From: Leeia speluncae
Lineage (GTDB): Bacteria > Pseudomonadota > Gammaproteobacteria > Burkholderiales > Leeiaceae
Length of the DNA stretch: 64,000 nt
Reading direction: 5' to 3'
Assembly: GCF_020564625.1 (NCBI RefSeq)
Contig: NZ_JAJBZT010000002.1
Location: 310,001 to 374,000 of the forward strand
Part shown: positions 26,984 through 36,405 of the stretch, in pieces
Layout of the letters: every line of letters starts with the position of its first letter
Numbering within the stretch: the stretch's first letter is position 1
Made by a program: the position numbers and the translations under genes
The notes under the pieces: model-generated
What the model was told of the DNA's origin: nothing
Database searches by the model: none
The model's input: only the letters and a program-made list of their open reading frames with translations

Positions 26984-27724
26984 ATGAGTCGTGACCATAA
27001 AAACACTCCGCGTGTAAAACCTGCCGCTAGCGCAAGCAATAGCAGCCAGTCTGGCGGCGGACTATTTACCGGGATCGTGATTGGTCTAATTTTAGGCGTG
27101 GTCATTTCTGTTGGGGTTGTCTTTTTTGTGAATAAAAAGATGATGAATAGCCCAACACCCGCTTTAAAACCTGCAGAACCTCAGGTGACCAGCCTCCCAA
27201 AACCATCTGCGAATGGCGTCACCACAGGGGAAGCACCTGCAAGTGAAGTATCCACCAAAAGTAAATATGACTTTTTTGACGTGTTACCAGGCACGGAGCC
27301 GCCTAGCCAGCCAGTACCTGATGCAACCGCTACAGAGACACCGCCACCAGCAGCAAACACGCCAAGCAATACAACGACTGCTAACAGCAATAAGCCATCG
27401 CAAAATAAGACGGACCTAAGACAAGATTCGGCGAGCAACACCGATGCAACGGCTACAGCGGCCGCAAAAAAGACCGAAGAGAAACCGGCTGCTTCTCGTG
27501 CAGTGCTACAAATTGGTTCATTCCAGAATGAAGCGGATGCAGACAATCTAAAAGCCAAACTAGCAATTATTGGGGTAGAAGCATCTATTCGTGAAAAAGA
27601 CATTCCAGGCAAAGGGATTTGGCATCGTGTCATGGCGGGGCCATACAATGCTGATGAAGCAAATAAGGTAAAAGCATTGCTACAGCAAAATGGAATGAAT
27701 CCATCGTTGATCAATATTAAATAA
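26984..27724 (+). CDS. SPOR-domain cell-envelope protein (FtsN/DedD-like)
   Basis: 246 residues. A short cytoplasmic start, one membrane helix at about 29-49 (FTGIVIGLILGVVISVGVVFF), a long Pro/Thr/Ala-rich periplasmic linker, and a C-terminal SPOR domain at ~168-246 (AVLQIGSFQNEADADNLKAK ... WHRVMAGPYN). SPOR domains bind denuded septal peptidoglycan, so a role in division or septum binding is likely. Directly before dsbA. Confidence 0.85.
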   Translation: MSRDHKNTPRVKPAASASNSSQSGGGLFTGIVIGLILGVVISVGVVFFVNKKMMNSPTPALKPAEPQVTSLPKPSANGVTTGEAPASEVSTKSKYDFFDVLPGTEPPSQPVPDATATETPPPAANTPSNTTTANSNKPSQNKTDLRQDSASNTDATATAAAKKTEEKPAASRAVLQIGSFQNEADADNLKAKLAIIGVEASIREKDIPGKGIWHRVMAGPYNADEANKVKALLQQNGMNPSLINIK

Positions 27725-27810
27725 AAAAGAATTGATAGACGATTGGAACTTGTCAGAAAAGCAGATAGTCTTAACTTGCAATTACCTATTAGCAAACGGG
27801 GCAGAAGAAC

Positions 27811-28437
27811 ATGAAACAAAGCTGGTTAAAAAAATTAATCGTCGGCGCAGCCATGATTTTAGGCATTAGCGCTGCAAACGCAGAACCTTGGCAAGCACTT
27901 CCAAAACCAATGCCAGTGAACAACCCGAAGAAAATTGAAGTAGTAGAGTTCTTCTGGTATGGCTGCCCGCACTGTTATCACCTAGAGCCATCACTCGAAA
28001 AATGGGCAAAAACCCAACCTGCTGATGTCGATTTCCGTCGCATTCATGCTGCGTGGAACACTGGCATGCAAGTACATGCACAACTGTACTTCACCGTACA
28101 AACCTTGAAGCTAGAAGATAAGCTAAACATGCCTATCTTTAATGCAATTCATAAGGACAATGTAGAACTACGTGATACAGACGTATTAACTGACTGGATT
28201 GGCAAGCAAGCTGGCGTGAATAAAGATGTATTCATGAAAACCTACAACAGCTTCTCTGCTCAAACCTATGCAAAGCTAGCACCACAAAAAACCAAAGACT
28301 ACGGAATTAATGCTGTGCCAACTTTTGTGGTAGGTGGCAAGTATATGACTTCGGTTGCGGATGCAAACGGAAACGAAGCACAGTTCTACAAGAACCTGAA
28401 TCAATTGATCCAGAAAGTACGTAGCGAGAAAAAATAA
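27811..28437 (+). CDS. dsbA: Thiol:disulfide interchange protein DsbA
   Basis: 208 residues with signal peptide (MILGISAANA|EPWQ). The active site is CPHC (C52, C55) in FFWYGCPHCYHLEP, and the cis-proline loop NAVPTFVVGG follows. It oxidises cysteines of secreted proteins in the periplasm; the Cys-rich DUF4189 proteins of this window would be plausible clients (inference). Confidence 0.95.
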   Translation: MKQSWLKKLIVGAAMILGISAANAEPWQALPKPMPVNNPKKIEVVEFFWYGCPHCYHLEPSLEKWAKTQPADVDFRRIHAAWNTGMQVHAQLYFTVQTLKLEDKLNMPIFNAIHKDNVELRDTDVLTDWIGKQAGVNKDVFMKTYNSFSAQTYAKLAPQKTKDYGINAVPTFVVGGKYMTSVADANGNEAQFYKNLNQLIQKVRSEKK

Positions 28438-28457
28438 TCTCAGCATATGCCGGGCTC

Positions 28458-28493
28458 AACAAAAAAGGTCGCATTCAGCGACCTTTTTTGTTG
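28458..28493. terminator. Bidirectional terminator between dsbA and the IMPase gene
   Basis: CAACAAAAAAGGTCGC-ATTCA-GCGACCTTTTTTGTTG: a long perfect stem with A- and T-runs between convergent genes. Confidence 0.93.
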
Positions 28494-28513
28494 TCCATCT
28501 AGCGCGAACTAGA

Positions 28514-29314
28514 TTACTTGTTGTTCCAGACCCATTTTTTCCATGGTTCAAACAAGGTTGGCTGTAAGGCCGCCACCACTGAACGCGTCCAAACTTGGTC
28601 TTCCCAGAAGTTTTCCATATTCAGTGTCGACATCGCGCCGCCCGCTTCTTCTAAAATGAGGCTACCCGCGGCGTAATCCCACAGCTTCTGACCGCCATGC
28701 AAGTACAGATCAAAACGCCCTGCTGCGGTATAGCACCAATCTAGGGTAGATGCGCCCATATTACGCTGGCTACCGTAAGGCGAAATACTCATGAGACGAG
28801 CAGGCAATTTACCTGCCAACCATTTGATTTCAACCCCTGCAATCGCATCGCACATCCTTGGAATATGCGTTTTTAGGGGGAGCGGCTTATCATTTAAGGT
28901 AGCGCCCTTCCCTTTTACTGCGGCAAACAACTCATTTGTCACAGGGTTATATATCACCCCTAATACGGTTCGGCCATTTTGCATAAGCGCAATAGACGTC
29001 GCAAAATAGGGCAACCCATGGATGAAGTTTGTTGTCCCATCAATTGGATCAATACACCAAAGCCCAGAACCGCCTGCTTGCCACAAGCGCTGTTGTTCTT
29101 CCTTGGTCATTTCCTCGCCTAAAACAGGAAAAGGAATGATACGACTCAGCCCTTCAATCAGGGCATTCTGGGTGGCGACATCTGCCTCGGTCAACAAACT
29201 ACCATCTATTTTTTTGGCGTAGTCTGTGTTCAGGAATCGGGGCATGATTTCACGGTGGGCGACTTCGCGCACCAATTGACATACAGCGGGTAAATAACGC
29301 TCTGGGGCAATCAT
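28514..29314 (-). CDS. Inositol monophosphatase family protein
   Basis: 266 residues. VLGEEMTKEE, WCIDPIDGTTNFIHGLPYFATSIAL and LWDYAAGSLILEEAGG are the two metal-binding motifs of the Li-sensitive phosphatase family (SuhB, CysQ). The substrate could be inositol phosphate, PAP or another sugar phosphate. SuhB-like length, but SuhB-specific residues cannot be confirmed by eye. Convergent with dsbA. The 283 bases upstream to rsmE show no other gene. Confidence 0.85.
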   Translation of the reverse strand: MIAPERYLPAVCQLVREVAHREIMPRFLNTDYAKKIDGSLLTEADVATQNALIEGLSRIIPFPVLGEEMTKEEQQRLWQAGGSGLWCIDPIDGTTNFIHGLPYFATSIALMQNGRTVLGVIYNPVTNELFAAVKGKGATLNDKPLPLKTHIPRMCDAIAGVEIKWLAGKLPARLMSISPYGSQRNMGASTLDWCYTAAGRFDLYLHGGQKLWDYAAGSLILEEAGGAMSTLNMENFWEDQVWTRSVVAALQPTLFEPWKKWVWNNK

Positions 29315-29597
29315 GCCTAATATTTCCTCAAAATCTTGATGGATCCGGTGATATCAGGGGGGATATTTGTTTTTTTCTCAACTAGACAACTGGCGCAATC
29401 GATAGGCCTTTTTTGATGTGCTTGTTTGCACTACCTGCTTAGCTTGATCTAGTTGAATTTTGCAGTATTCGCAATAGTATCTTATTTCCATCCTTTTTTC
29501 GAAGGACAAGCTAAAATTATTGCGCTTTGCACAAATTTGGGGCGTCGGTAGCTTATACTCTTATCCATCTTGACCATCTCTTTCTAGCCGACTGATT

Positions 29598-30323
29598 ATG
29601 CCGCGTTTTTATTGTGATTTAGCCCTTCAAATTGATGATGAATTCAAATTGCCCGATGCAGTGCACCGCCACGTACAAGTGCTTCGACTCAATGCTGGCG
29701 ATTCGATTACGCTCTTTAATGGCGATGGGCAGGAATACCAAGCCGAAGTAATTTCTGTTGGTAACAAATCGAGCGTGGTTCGCATCAATCAACAAACGTT
29801 AGTTAGCCGAGAATCGCCGATTTGGCTAGGTTTAGCACAAGGTATTTCTAGTGGCGACCGTATGGATTTTACCCTGCAAAAAGCGGTGGAGCTGGGGGTA
29901 AGTGAAATTCAGCCTCTCATGACTCGTCGTAGTATTGTGAAGCTACCCGCTGATCGCTGGGCGAAAAAGCATGAGCATTGGAGGCAAGTGGTGATTGCCG
30001 CTTGTGAGCAATGTGGCCGAAACACGATTCCTACCGTTCATGATGCGCTCTCGCTCACAGATTGGTTAGCCAAAGTAGCGATGACTGAAAATACACCGGG
30101 ATTTGTCTTAATGCCTGGTGGTGAGACACGTATTCAATCCTATCAAAAACACGCCGGTGCATGGCTGCTCGCTGGGCCAGAAGGCGGGCTAACGGACGAT
30201 GAGCACCAACAAGCACTTGCCAAAAAGTGGCATAGCCTGACACTTGGCCCCAGAGTCTTACGCACAGAAACCGCCGCATTAGCCGCGTTGGCGACATTAC
30301 AAACCTTATGGGGTGACTTTTAA
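29598..30323 (+). CDS. rsmE: 16S rRNA (uracil-1498-N3)-methyltransferase
   Basis: 241 residues. PRFYCD and HRHVQVLRL near the start (PUA-like part), MTRRSIVKL, and the SPOUT knot LLAGPEGGLTDDEH ... LTLGPRVLRTETAALAAL are diagnostic of RsmE. It methylates U1498 in the decoding-site region of 16S rRNA. Confidence 0.95.
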   Translation: MPRFYCDLALQIDDEFKLPDAVHRHVQVLRLNAGDSITLFNGDGQEYQAEVISVGNKSSVVRINQQTLVSRESPIWLGLAQGISSGDRMDFTLQKAVELGVSEIQPLMTRRSIVKLPADRWAKKHEHWRQVVIAACEQCGRNTIPTVHDALSLTDWLAKVAMTENTPGFVLMPGGETRIQSYQKHAGAWLLAGPEGGLTDDEHQQALAKKWHSLTLGPRVLRTETAALAALATLQTLWGDF

Positions 30324-30466
30324 TTTGTTATTGAGGTCATCCTTTTTCGCATCGATGGCGTTGGAAATGCATGCCATCGTTTTGATGGGATGATATACAA
30401 TATTCTGTTCATTTTTATTTGAGTCTTCACCCTACGACCCTACCGCCCGATTGGAGGCCTACGCAT

Positions 30467-31798
30467 ATGACAAAGCCGGATAGCCCTGCTCCGTTTGTTC
30501 CTTGGTTTAGAGAAGCTGCACCCTATATTCGTGCATTCCGAGGCCGAACATTCGTAGTAGCTTTTGGCGGCGACGTTGTTGCGGGTGGCCAATTTGCGAC
30601 CATGACGCATGATCTAAACCTGTTAGCGAGTTTAGGCGTCCGTTTGGTGTTGGTACATGGGGTTAGACCGCAGGTAAACGAGCGACTAGCGAGCCGTGAA
30701 TTACCGGTACAGTACCACCAAGGGATTCGTATTACCGATCCAGCCACCATGAACTGCGTACAAGAGTCGATTGGCGTAGTGCGGGCTGAAATTGAAGCGA
30801 CACTATCGATGGCGGTAGCTGCAACGCCAATGGCGAACGCCTCTATTCAGGTAGCAGGGGGTAATTTCTTGATCGCCCAACCATTGGGTGTGCGCGATGG
30901 CATTGATATGATGCATAGCGGTGAAGTACGTAAAGTACAAACCGAGACCATCAATCGCCGCTTATCAGAAGGCGAAATCGTATTAATCTCCCCGATTGGT
31001 TACTCACCAACGGGTGAAATCTTTAACCTGACAGTAGAAGATGCAGCCCATTCTGTCGCGATTGCCTTAAAAGCAGACAAGCTGATTTTCTTTATGGATG
31101 AACCCGGATTGAAGGATGAAAACGGGGAAATTCGCTTAGAAGTCACTTCGCAAGAAGCAAAAAAATACATGCGTACCCGTACCGCGGCATTCGATGATAT
31201 TGGCTGCTATTTGCCAGCGGCGATCAAGGCGTGTGAAAAAGGCATTGATCGCGTCCATTTGCTTGGCCGTTTTGTCGATGGCGCCTTGCTAATGGAACTC
31301 TTCACCCGTGAAGGGGTGGGCACACTGATTACACGCCAGCGCTTAGAAAAACTGCGTGATGCATCCATTGATGATGTTGGCGGTATTATGCAGCTAATTC
31401 AACCGTTGGAAGAAGAAGGCGTACTGGTAAAGCGTAGCCGAGAACTACTAGAACAAGAGATTGAACGCTTTGGTGTATTAGAGCATGATGGCCATATTGT
31501 TGGCTGCGTTGCCCTATATACTTTCCCGGAGGAAAACGTGGGGGAACTCGCTTGTTTAGTTGTAGACCAAACCTACCGTGCTAGCGGTTATGGGGATTTA
31601 TTACTCAATATGGTAGAAAAACGGGCGAAAGAACTTGGGCTAGAAAAGCTGTTTGTACTGACCACGCGCACGGCACACTGGTTTTGCGAGCGGGGATTTT
31701 CACCATCGCCTATTTCTGATTTACCGGCGAAAAAGCAGCAACTGTATAATTACCAGCGTCGGTCAAAAGTATTCTTTAAGACGTTAACACGCGCTTGA
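30467..31798 (+). CDS. argA: N-acetylglutamate synthase
   Basis: 443 residues from ATG 30467, with TTGGAGG ten bases upstream; the longer frame from TTG 30419 runs over this site. The first ~290 residues are an acetylglutamate-kinase-like domain (FVVAFGGDVVAGG, LVHGVRPQVNERL), the last ~150 a GNAT acetyltransferase domain (ELACLVVDQTYRASGYGDLLL). This fused form is the classical ArgA that starts arginine synthesis and is feedback-inhibited by arginine. Confidence 0.95.
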   Translation: MTKPDSPAPFVPWFREAAPYIRAFRGRTFVVAFGGDVVAGGQFATMTHDLNLLASLGVRLVLVHGVRPQVNERLASRELPVQYHQGIRITDPATMNCVQESIGVVRAEIEATLSMAVAATPMANASIQVAGGNFLIAQPLGVRDGIDMMHSGEVRKVQTETINRRLSEGEIVLISPIGYSPTGEIFNLTVEDAAHSVAIALKADKLIFFMDEPGLKDENGEIRLEVTSQEAKKYMRTRTAAFDDIGCYLPAAIKACEKGIDRVHLLGRFVDGALLMELFTREGVGTLITRQRLEKLRDASIDDVGGIMQLIQPLEEEGVLVKRSRELLEQEIERFGVLEHDGHIVGCVALYTFPEENVGELACLVVDQTYRASGYGDLLLNMVEKRAKELGLEKLFVLTTRTAHWFCERGFSPSPISDLPAKKQQLYNYQRRSKVFFKTLTRA

Positions 31799-31888
31799 AA
31801 AAGCGAAAAATGACGCAAATATTAGCTTTATGACATTTGTCAAAAAACCGTAACAAACTTCAGGTACATTGAAACAAAGGATATCAAC

Positions 31889-32161
31889 ATGGCAAGAACC
31901 GTTTTCTGCGTCAAATTAGGAAAAGAAGCTGATGGGCTAGATTTCCCACCAATTCCTGGCGCACTAGGTAAACGTGTATTTGAAAACGTTTCTAAAGAAG
32001 CATGGCAGGCATGGGTTCGCCACCAGACCATGTTGATTAACGAAAACCGCCTGAACTTGGCGGATAGCCGTGCGCGTCAATACCTAACCGCACAACTAGA
32101 AGCATACTTTTTTGGTAGTGGCGCAGAAGCCCCTGCCGGATATGTCCCACCAAGCGCATAA
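31889..32161 (+). CDS. yggX: Probable Fe(2+)-trafficking protein YggX
   Basis: 90 residues, exactly the family length. [21 protein letters not shown] with the conserved Cys 7, and [21 protein letters not shown]. YggX protects Fe-S clusters from oxidative damage. An inverted repeat TGACA-TT-TGTCA lies about 45 bases upstream at 31831-31842 near the promoter. Confidence 0.95.
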   Translation: MARTVFCVKLGKEADGLDFPPIPGALGKRVFENVSKEAWQAWVRHQTMLINENRLNLADSRARQYLTAQLEAYFFGSGAEAPAGYVPPSA

Positions 32162-32232
32162 CCACCTGCTTACCGTCTAGGCTAGTTTGACTGCTAGCCT
32201 AGTCATAGAGGTGACTGGAAAATTTAGCAAAC

Positions 32233-34305
32233 ATGACCTCTCATTCCCGCTCAGAACACCTGCTTAATCGTGAACTTGGTCTTATTGAGTTCAACCGCCG
32301 CGTATTAGCCCAAGCCGAAGACGTAGATAACCCTCTACTAGAGCGCCTGAAGTTTCTGTGTATTGTTAGCAGTAACTTAGACGAACTATTCGAAGTACGG
32401 GTTGCAGGGCTAAAGCAACGTGCACGTTTAGCAAATGATGTGGCGGGGCAAGATGGTTATCGTGCCACCGAATTATTAGATGTACTGAGCGAGCGCCTTC
32501 ACAACCTAATTGCGCATCAGTACAAAGTATTGCGTGAAGAAGTGCTCCCAGCCCTGTCTGCAGAAGGCGTACAGTTTTTGCGCCGCCCAACGTGGAATGA
32601 AGCACAACAAGCTTGGGTAAAAGATTATTTCTTCCGTGAAGTAATGCCTGTACTCACCCCAATTGGGTTGGACCCTTCTCATCCGTTTCCTCGCGTTTTA
32701 AACAAGAGTTTGAACTTTGCGGTGGAATTAGAAGGCCGCGACGCATTTGGCCGTAACTCTGGCATTGCCATTGTGCAAGCACCACGCGCACTACCACGTA
32801 TTATTCCTGTGCCATCAGAAATTTCTGGTGTGCCAAATGGTTTTGTCTTCTTGTCTTCTATTTTGCATGCGCATGTAAACGAACTCTTCTCTGGCATGAG
32901 CGTGCTAGGTTGCTTCCAGTTCCGTGCGACACGCGATGCCGACTTGGCTGTTGACGAAGAAGACCTAACCGACTTACGTGAAGCATTGCAAGATGAATTG
33001 TCTCATCGCCAATTCGGTGAAGCGGTTCGTCTAGAAATTGCTGATAACTGCCCAGAACATATTGAACAGTTCTTACTAGAACAGTTTAAGCTTTCTCAGA
33101 AAGACATTTACCGAGTAGATGGGCCGGTGAACTTGGTGCGTATGATGCAAGTGCCAGACTTGGTCGACCGCCCAGACTTAAAATTTGCGCCATTCCGTGC
33201 GGGTTACCCGACCATTTTGCAAAAGCGTCCTGATAGCTTTGAAGCCATTGCGAAGGGGGATATTTTACTGCATCACCCGTTCCAATCTTTCTCTCCCGTG
33301 ATTAGCTTTTTGCAGCAGGCAGCATCAGATCCGCAAGTCGTCGCGATCAAGATGACGGTGTATCGTACCGGAACAGATTCCGTACTGATGGAAGCACTGA
33401 TAGAAGCCGCAAAACGCGGTAAAGAAGTGACCGTTGTCGTCGAACTGATGGCGCGTTTTGATGAAGAAGCGAACATTAATTGGGCGGATCGCCTAGAAGA
33501 TGCTGGTGCGCATGTGGTATACGGCGTAGTGGGCTATAAAACCCACGCCAAGATGTTGATGGTGGTTCGTCGCGAAAGCAAAGGTTTACGCCGTTATGTG
33601 CATTTAGGCACCGGTAACTACCATCCACGTACCACTAAATTTTATACCGACTTTGGCTTATTAACGGCGAACGAAGAAATTGGTGCCGATGTGGCTGATG
33701 TATTTACTCAGCTAACCGGCTTAGGCAAAGCGGGTAAATTACGCGCGCTTTGGCAGTCGCCATTTAGTTTGCAACCGCAATTGATCAAGTCGATTGAGAA
33801 CGAAATTCGCATTGCTAAAGCAGGACGTAAAGGCCGCATCATTGCAAAAATGAATGCGCTGTTAGAACCACAAGTGATTGAAGCGCTTTACCAAGCCTCT
33901 CAGGCGGGTGTGGAAGTGGATCTCATTATTCGTGGCGTGTGTGCGTTACGCCCAGGCGTAGAAGGCCTATCTGACAATATCCGTGTCAGATCAATTGTTG
34001 GTCGTTTTCTAGAACATACCCGCATTTTCTACTTCCATAATGACAAGCAAGAAACGCTGATGCTGTCGTCTGCGGACTGGATGCACCGTAACTTGTTCCG
34101 CCGAATTGAAGTTGCCTTCCCTATTTTGGATGCAAAATTAAAACGTCGCGTGATCCGTGAAGGGCTGATGGTTTATCTAAATGACAACCGCCAAACCTGG
34201 GAAATGCAGAAAGATGGTTTTTACCGTCAACGACCTGCTCGCAAAGGGCACGAACGCTTGGCACAACGTATATTGCTGTCTGAATTGGCCGAGTCAACTA
34301 ACTAA
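32233..34305 (+). CDS. ppk1: Polyphosphate kinase 1
   Basis: 690 residues, normal length. N-terminal LLNRELGLIEFNRRVL, the head domain, and C-terminal phospholipase-D-like domains with the phospho-accepting histidine in YKTHAKMLMV (H438) and the second histidine in LEHTRIFYFHN (H595). It makes polyphosphate from ATP at the membrane face. Stands alone; the stop is followed by a hairpin region. Confidence 0.97.
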   Translation: MTSHSRSEHLLNRELGLIEFNRRVLAQAEDVDNPLLERLKFLCIVSSNLDELFEVRVAGLKQRARLANDVAGQDGYRATELLDVLSERLHNLIAHQYKVLREEVLPALSAEGVQFLRRPTWNEAQQAWVKDYFFREVMPVLTPIGLDPSHPFPRVLNKSLNFAVELEGRDAFGRNSGIAIVQAPRALPRIIPVPSEISGVPNGFVFLSSILHAHVNELFSGMSVLGCFQFRATRDADLAVDEEDLTDLREALQDELSHRQFGEAVRLEIADNCPEHIEQFLLEQFKLSQKDIYRVDGPVNLVRMMQVPDLVDRPDLKFAPFRAGYPTILQKRPDSFEAIAKGDILLHHPFQSFSPVISFLQQAASDPQVVAIKMTVYRTGTDSVLMEALIEAAKRGKEVTVVVELMARFDEEANINWADRLEDAGAHVVYGVVGYKTHAKMLMVVRRESKGLRRYVHLGTGNYHPRTTKFYTDFGLLTANEEIGADVADVFTQLTGLGKAGKLRALWQSPFSLQPQLIKSIENEIRIAKAGRKGRIIAKMNALLEPQVIEALYQASQAGVEVDLIIRGVCALRPGVEGLSDNIRVRSIVGRFLEHTRIFYFHNDKQETLMLSSADWMHRNLFRRIEVAFPILDAKLKRRVIREGLMVYLNDNRQTWEMQKDGFYRQRPARKGHERLAQRILLSELAESTN

Positions 34306-34631
34306 TCCCTTTCCGCTGTAACCTTTTGTAAATCTAAATGCACCGTTTGTCTGAATTTCAAATCGAAATGAACGGAACGGTGCACACTTCTTACTCCATA
34401 AACACTAGTCAGATCGCCAATGTTTAATGGACGTTTCTAGACAAATTGCCACTAAATTTTGAAAAGTGCGACTCACACGAATTTGTCATATTCCATACTC
34501 GTGTTGTGTGTTAGATTAAAGCTAGTTGCAATGCATAAAAGATGATGGAATTAGCTTGAAATTCCACGCAGGTAGGTCTATGAATAATGCATGCAGCTCA
34601 TTGATGCATTCTAGGGAAATTGCAGCGGAAC
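34306..34631. other. Gene-free stretch between ppk1 and the PilZ-like gene
   Basis: No coding frame of weight. An inverted repeat TGCACCGTT (34339-34347) / AACGGTGCA (34376-34384) with a 28-base loop could end the ppk1 transcript but lacks a T-run. The rest (34385-34631) is AT-rich and should hold the promoter of the next gene; no operator stands out. Confidence 0.5.
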
Positions 34632-36305
34632 ATGACCACATTAGAAAAACTATATTTACCGGCAACCGATCCAGTTACCCACGTAACGGACCACTTTACG
34701 AGCAAAGAAAAATTACAAGACTGGTTTTTAGCCCAGCCACATGCTCAGCCACTCGACTTTGCGCGCAATATGTATGATGCGCTGTATACGCTCAACCGGA
34801 TGGAGGTAGAGCGTGAGTTGCGTCATCAGCTGAATTTAGGTTTTCTACACAACTTTGAGATTCACCTACCTGCATTGCAGATTCTGTATGAGTCCAACAC
34901 TATTTCTACACAGCCAAAAGCAAAAAGTGCGTGGAATTTTGCCAAGGATTTATACATTGAGTTAGGAATTGCCTTTAAGCGATCGTTGACAGAAGAAGTC
35001 AATCGTCGTTTTGGCATGAGCGATAAGCAAGTGGCCAGGTTAATTGCCCTTTGTTTAGACCTAAACCAACGCTTACTGTTAACCAGCTTTCAGAACTATC
35101 ACCCTGTACCTGAACATACTTGGCAAGATTGCCATACGCTATTTTATTATGCCCTTCAGCACAAATTATTAGACGAAGCGCCGAAAGAAGACGAACTTCA
35201 AATTGTTCCATTGTATAAAGAAAGTCTTTTATTAGGCTTGTGCGACCCGTACTCGCTGCTTAATGGCGAAATATTACAGGTGAAGAATTGGCTACAAAAG
35301 TTAGGGGGATACGCGGCACTTCAGTCTGTTTCCAATTTAAGCGACCCTTCTGGCTATTTCCTGATTAAATTAGATGAAGATAACCCACCACAATTTATGG
35401 GGCACCGCCCGGTTGATCTCAATGGTTATCATCAGTTGTTGTTAAACTGCTTTGATGTAGTTCGTCGGATTTATCGTGAACTACCGCCACTAGAAAAAGT
35501 AGCCGCTTCTGCATCTACTTATTACCGAGCCACGCAACATATTGATTTATTGAGAAGGTTAATTCGCAGTTGGGGCATTGCGCCGCAACGTGTATTTAAC
35601 CGTATGCGTAATAATGCAAAAGTAGAGTTGGTGTCGGAACTATCCACGGTTCATCGTATTCTCGCCAAATCCAAAAACCTTCGTTTAACGAAGGAAGAGA
35701 ATCCAGAGGAAAACCAAGAAGCAACTCTAGATAATTTAGAAAGCCCATCTCATTTAGAAATGAACTTACCATTTGTGCACCAGCAAGAAGAGCACATTAG
35801 CCAGTGGAAAGTGATCAACGTCAGCGCAGGGGGCTATGCGCTGGGTTTAGAGTCGGACGAAATTAACCATATTGCGGTTGGCCGCATTGTAATTCTGAAG
35901 TCTGACAGTGGAGATCGTTGGAATGTGGCTGCGGTGCGTTGGGTAAAACAAAATGCGCATATTGAAATTGGCTTGCAGCTATTAGCGCCAGATGCCGAAC
36001 CGATTTTGATTCGCCCGGTGATTCACTCGGCTGGGGCAATTTTTGAAACCGGATTATTGCTCCCTGCCGTACAAGAGCTTCGTCAGCCAGCCAGTATTGT
36101 GGCACCAGCCGGGTTCTTTGCACCACTCAGAGAGTTTGAGATTTTAAGAGGCCCACATACCCTAACTGCCCGTTCTATCCGAAGGATGACACAAGGGCTA
36201 GGTGTGGACCAGTTTGAATTTATTACGCCAGCGGAAGTAGAAGCCTTATTAGAAATGCCACTATTTGATAACAAAGAAGGCAGTAGTGACAATAAGGTGG
36301 CGTAA
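34632..36305 (+). CDS. Large cytoplasmic protein with C-terminal PilZ-like domain
   Basis: 557 residues from ATG 34632 (the TTG at 34620 is an unlikely start). The first ~370 residues are helical and without known motif; a charged linker follows (LTKEENPEENQEA). About 395-470 resembles a PilZ beta barrel: WKVINVSAGGYALGL matches the NxSxGG part and VGRIVILKS...WNVAAVRWVKQNAHIEIGLQLL the following strands. The RxxxR motif that usually contacts c-di-GMP is not visible right before it, so ligand binding is uncertain. Similar long PilZ proteins are common in betaproteobacteria. Possible output for the cyclase at 18569 (inference). Confidence 0.6.
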   Translation: MTTLEKLYLPATDPVTHVTDHFTSKEKLQDWFLAQPHAQPLDFARNMYDALYTLNRMEVERELRHQLNLGFLHNFEIHLPALQILYESNTISTQPKAKSAWNFAKDLYIELGIAFKRSLTEEVNRRFGMSDKQVARLIALCLDLNQRLLLTSFQNYHPVPEHTWQDCHTLFYYALQHKLLDEAPKEDELQIVPLYKESLLLGLCDPYSLLNGEILQVKNWLQKLGGYAALQSVSNLSDPSGYFLIKLDEDNPPQFMGHRPVDLNGYHQLLLNCFDVVRRIYRELPPLEKVAASASTYYRATQHIDLLRRLIRSWGIAPQRVFNRMRNNAKVELVSELSTVHRILAKSKNLRLTKEENPEENQEATLDNLESPSHLEMNLPFVHQQEEHISQWKVINVSAGGYALGLESDEINHIAVGRIVILKSDSGDRWNVAAVRWVKQNAHIEIGLQLLAPDAEPILIRPVIHSAGAIFETGLLLPAVQELRQPASIVAPAGFFAPLREFEILRGPHTLTARSIRRMTQGLGVDQFEFITPAEVEALLEMPLFDNKEGSSDNKVA

Positions 36306-36368
36306 TGTGACTATCGAGAGCAACTGCTCCAAATTAGCACGCCATTAAATCACAATGGTGGGTACACA

Positions 36369-36404
36369 AAAACAGCAGTCAATGTAAATTGACTGCCGTT
36401 TTTA
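36369..36404. terminator. Terminator between PilZ-like gene and yihY
   Basis: GCAGTCAA (36375-36382) / TTGACTGC (36389-36396) with a 6-base loop, AAAA before and TTTTT after. It lies between convergent genes and can serve both. Confidence 0.88.
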
Positions 36405-36405
36405 C

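Noticed and set aside
31831-31842. TGACA-TT-TGTCA before yggX as a third copy of the palindromic operator
   Set aside because: The half-sites are in the opposite order and there is no -35/-10 pair at matching distance.
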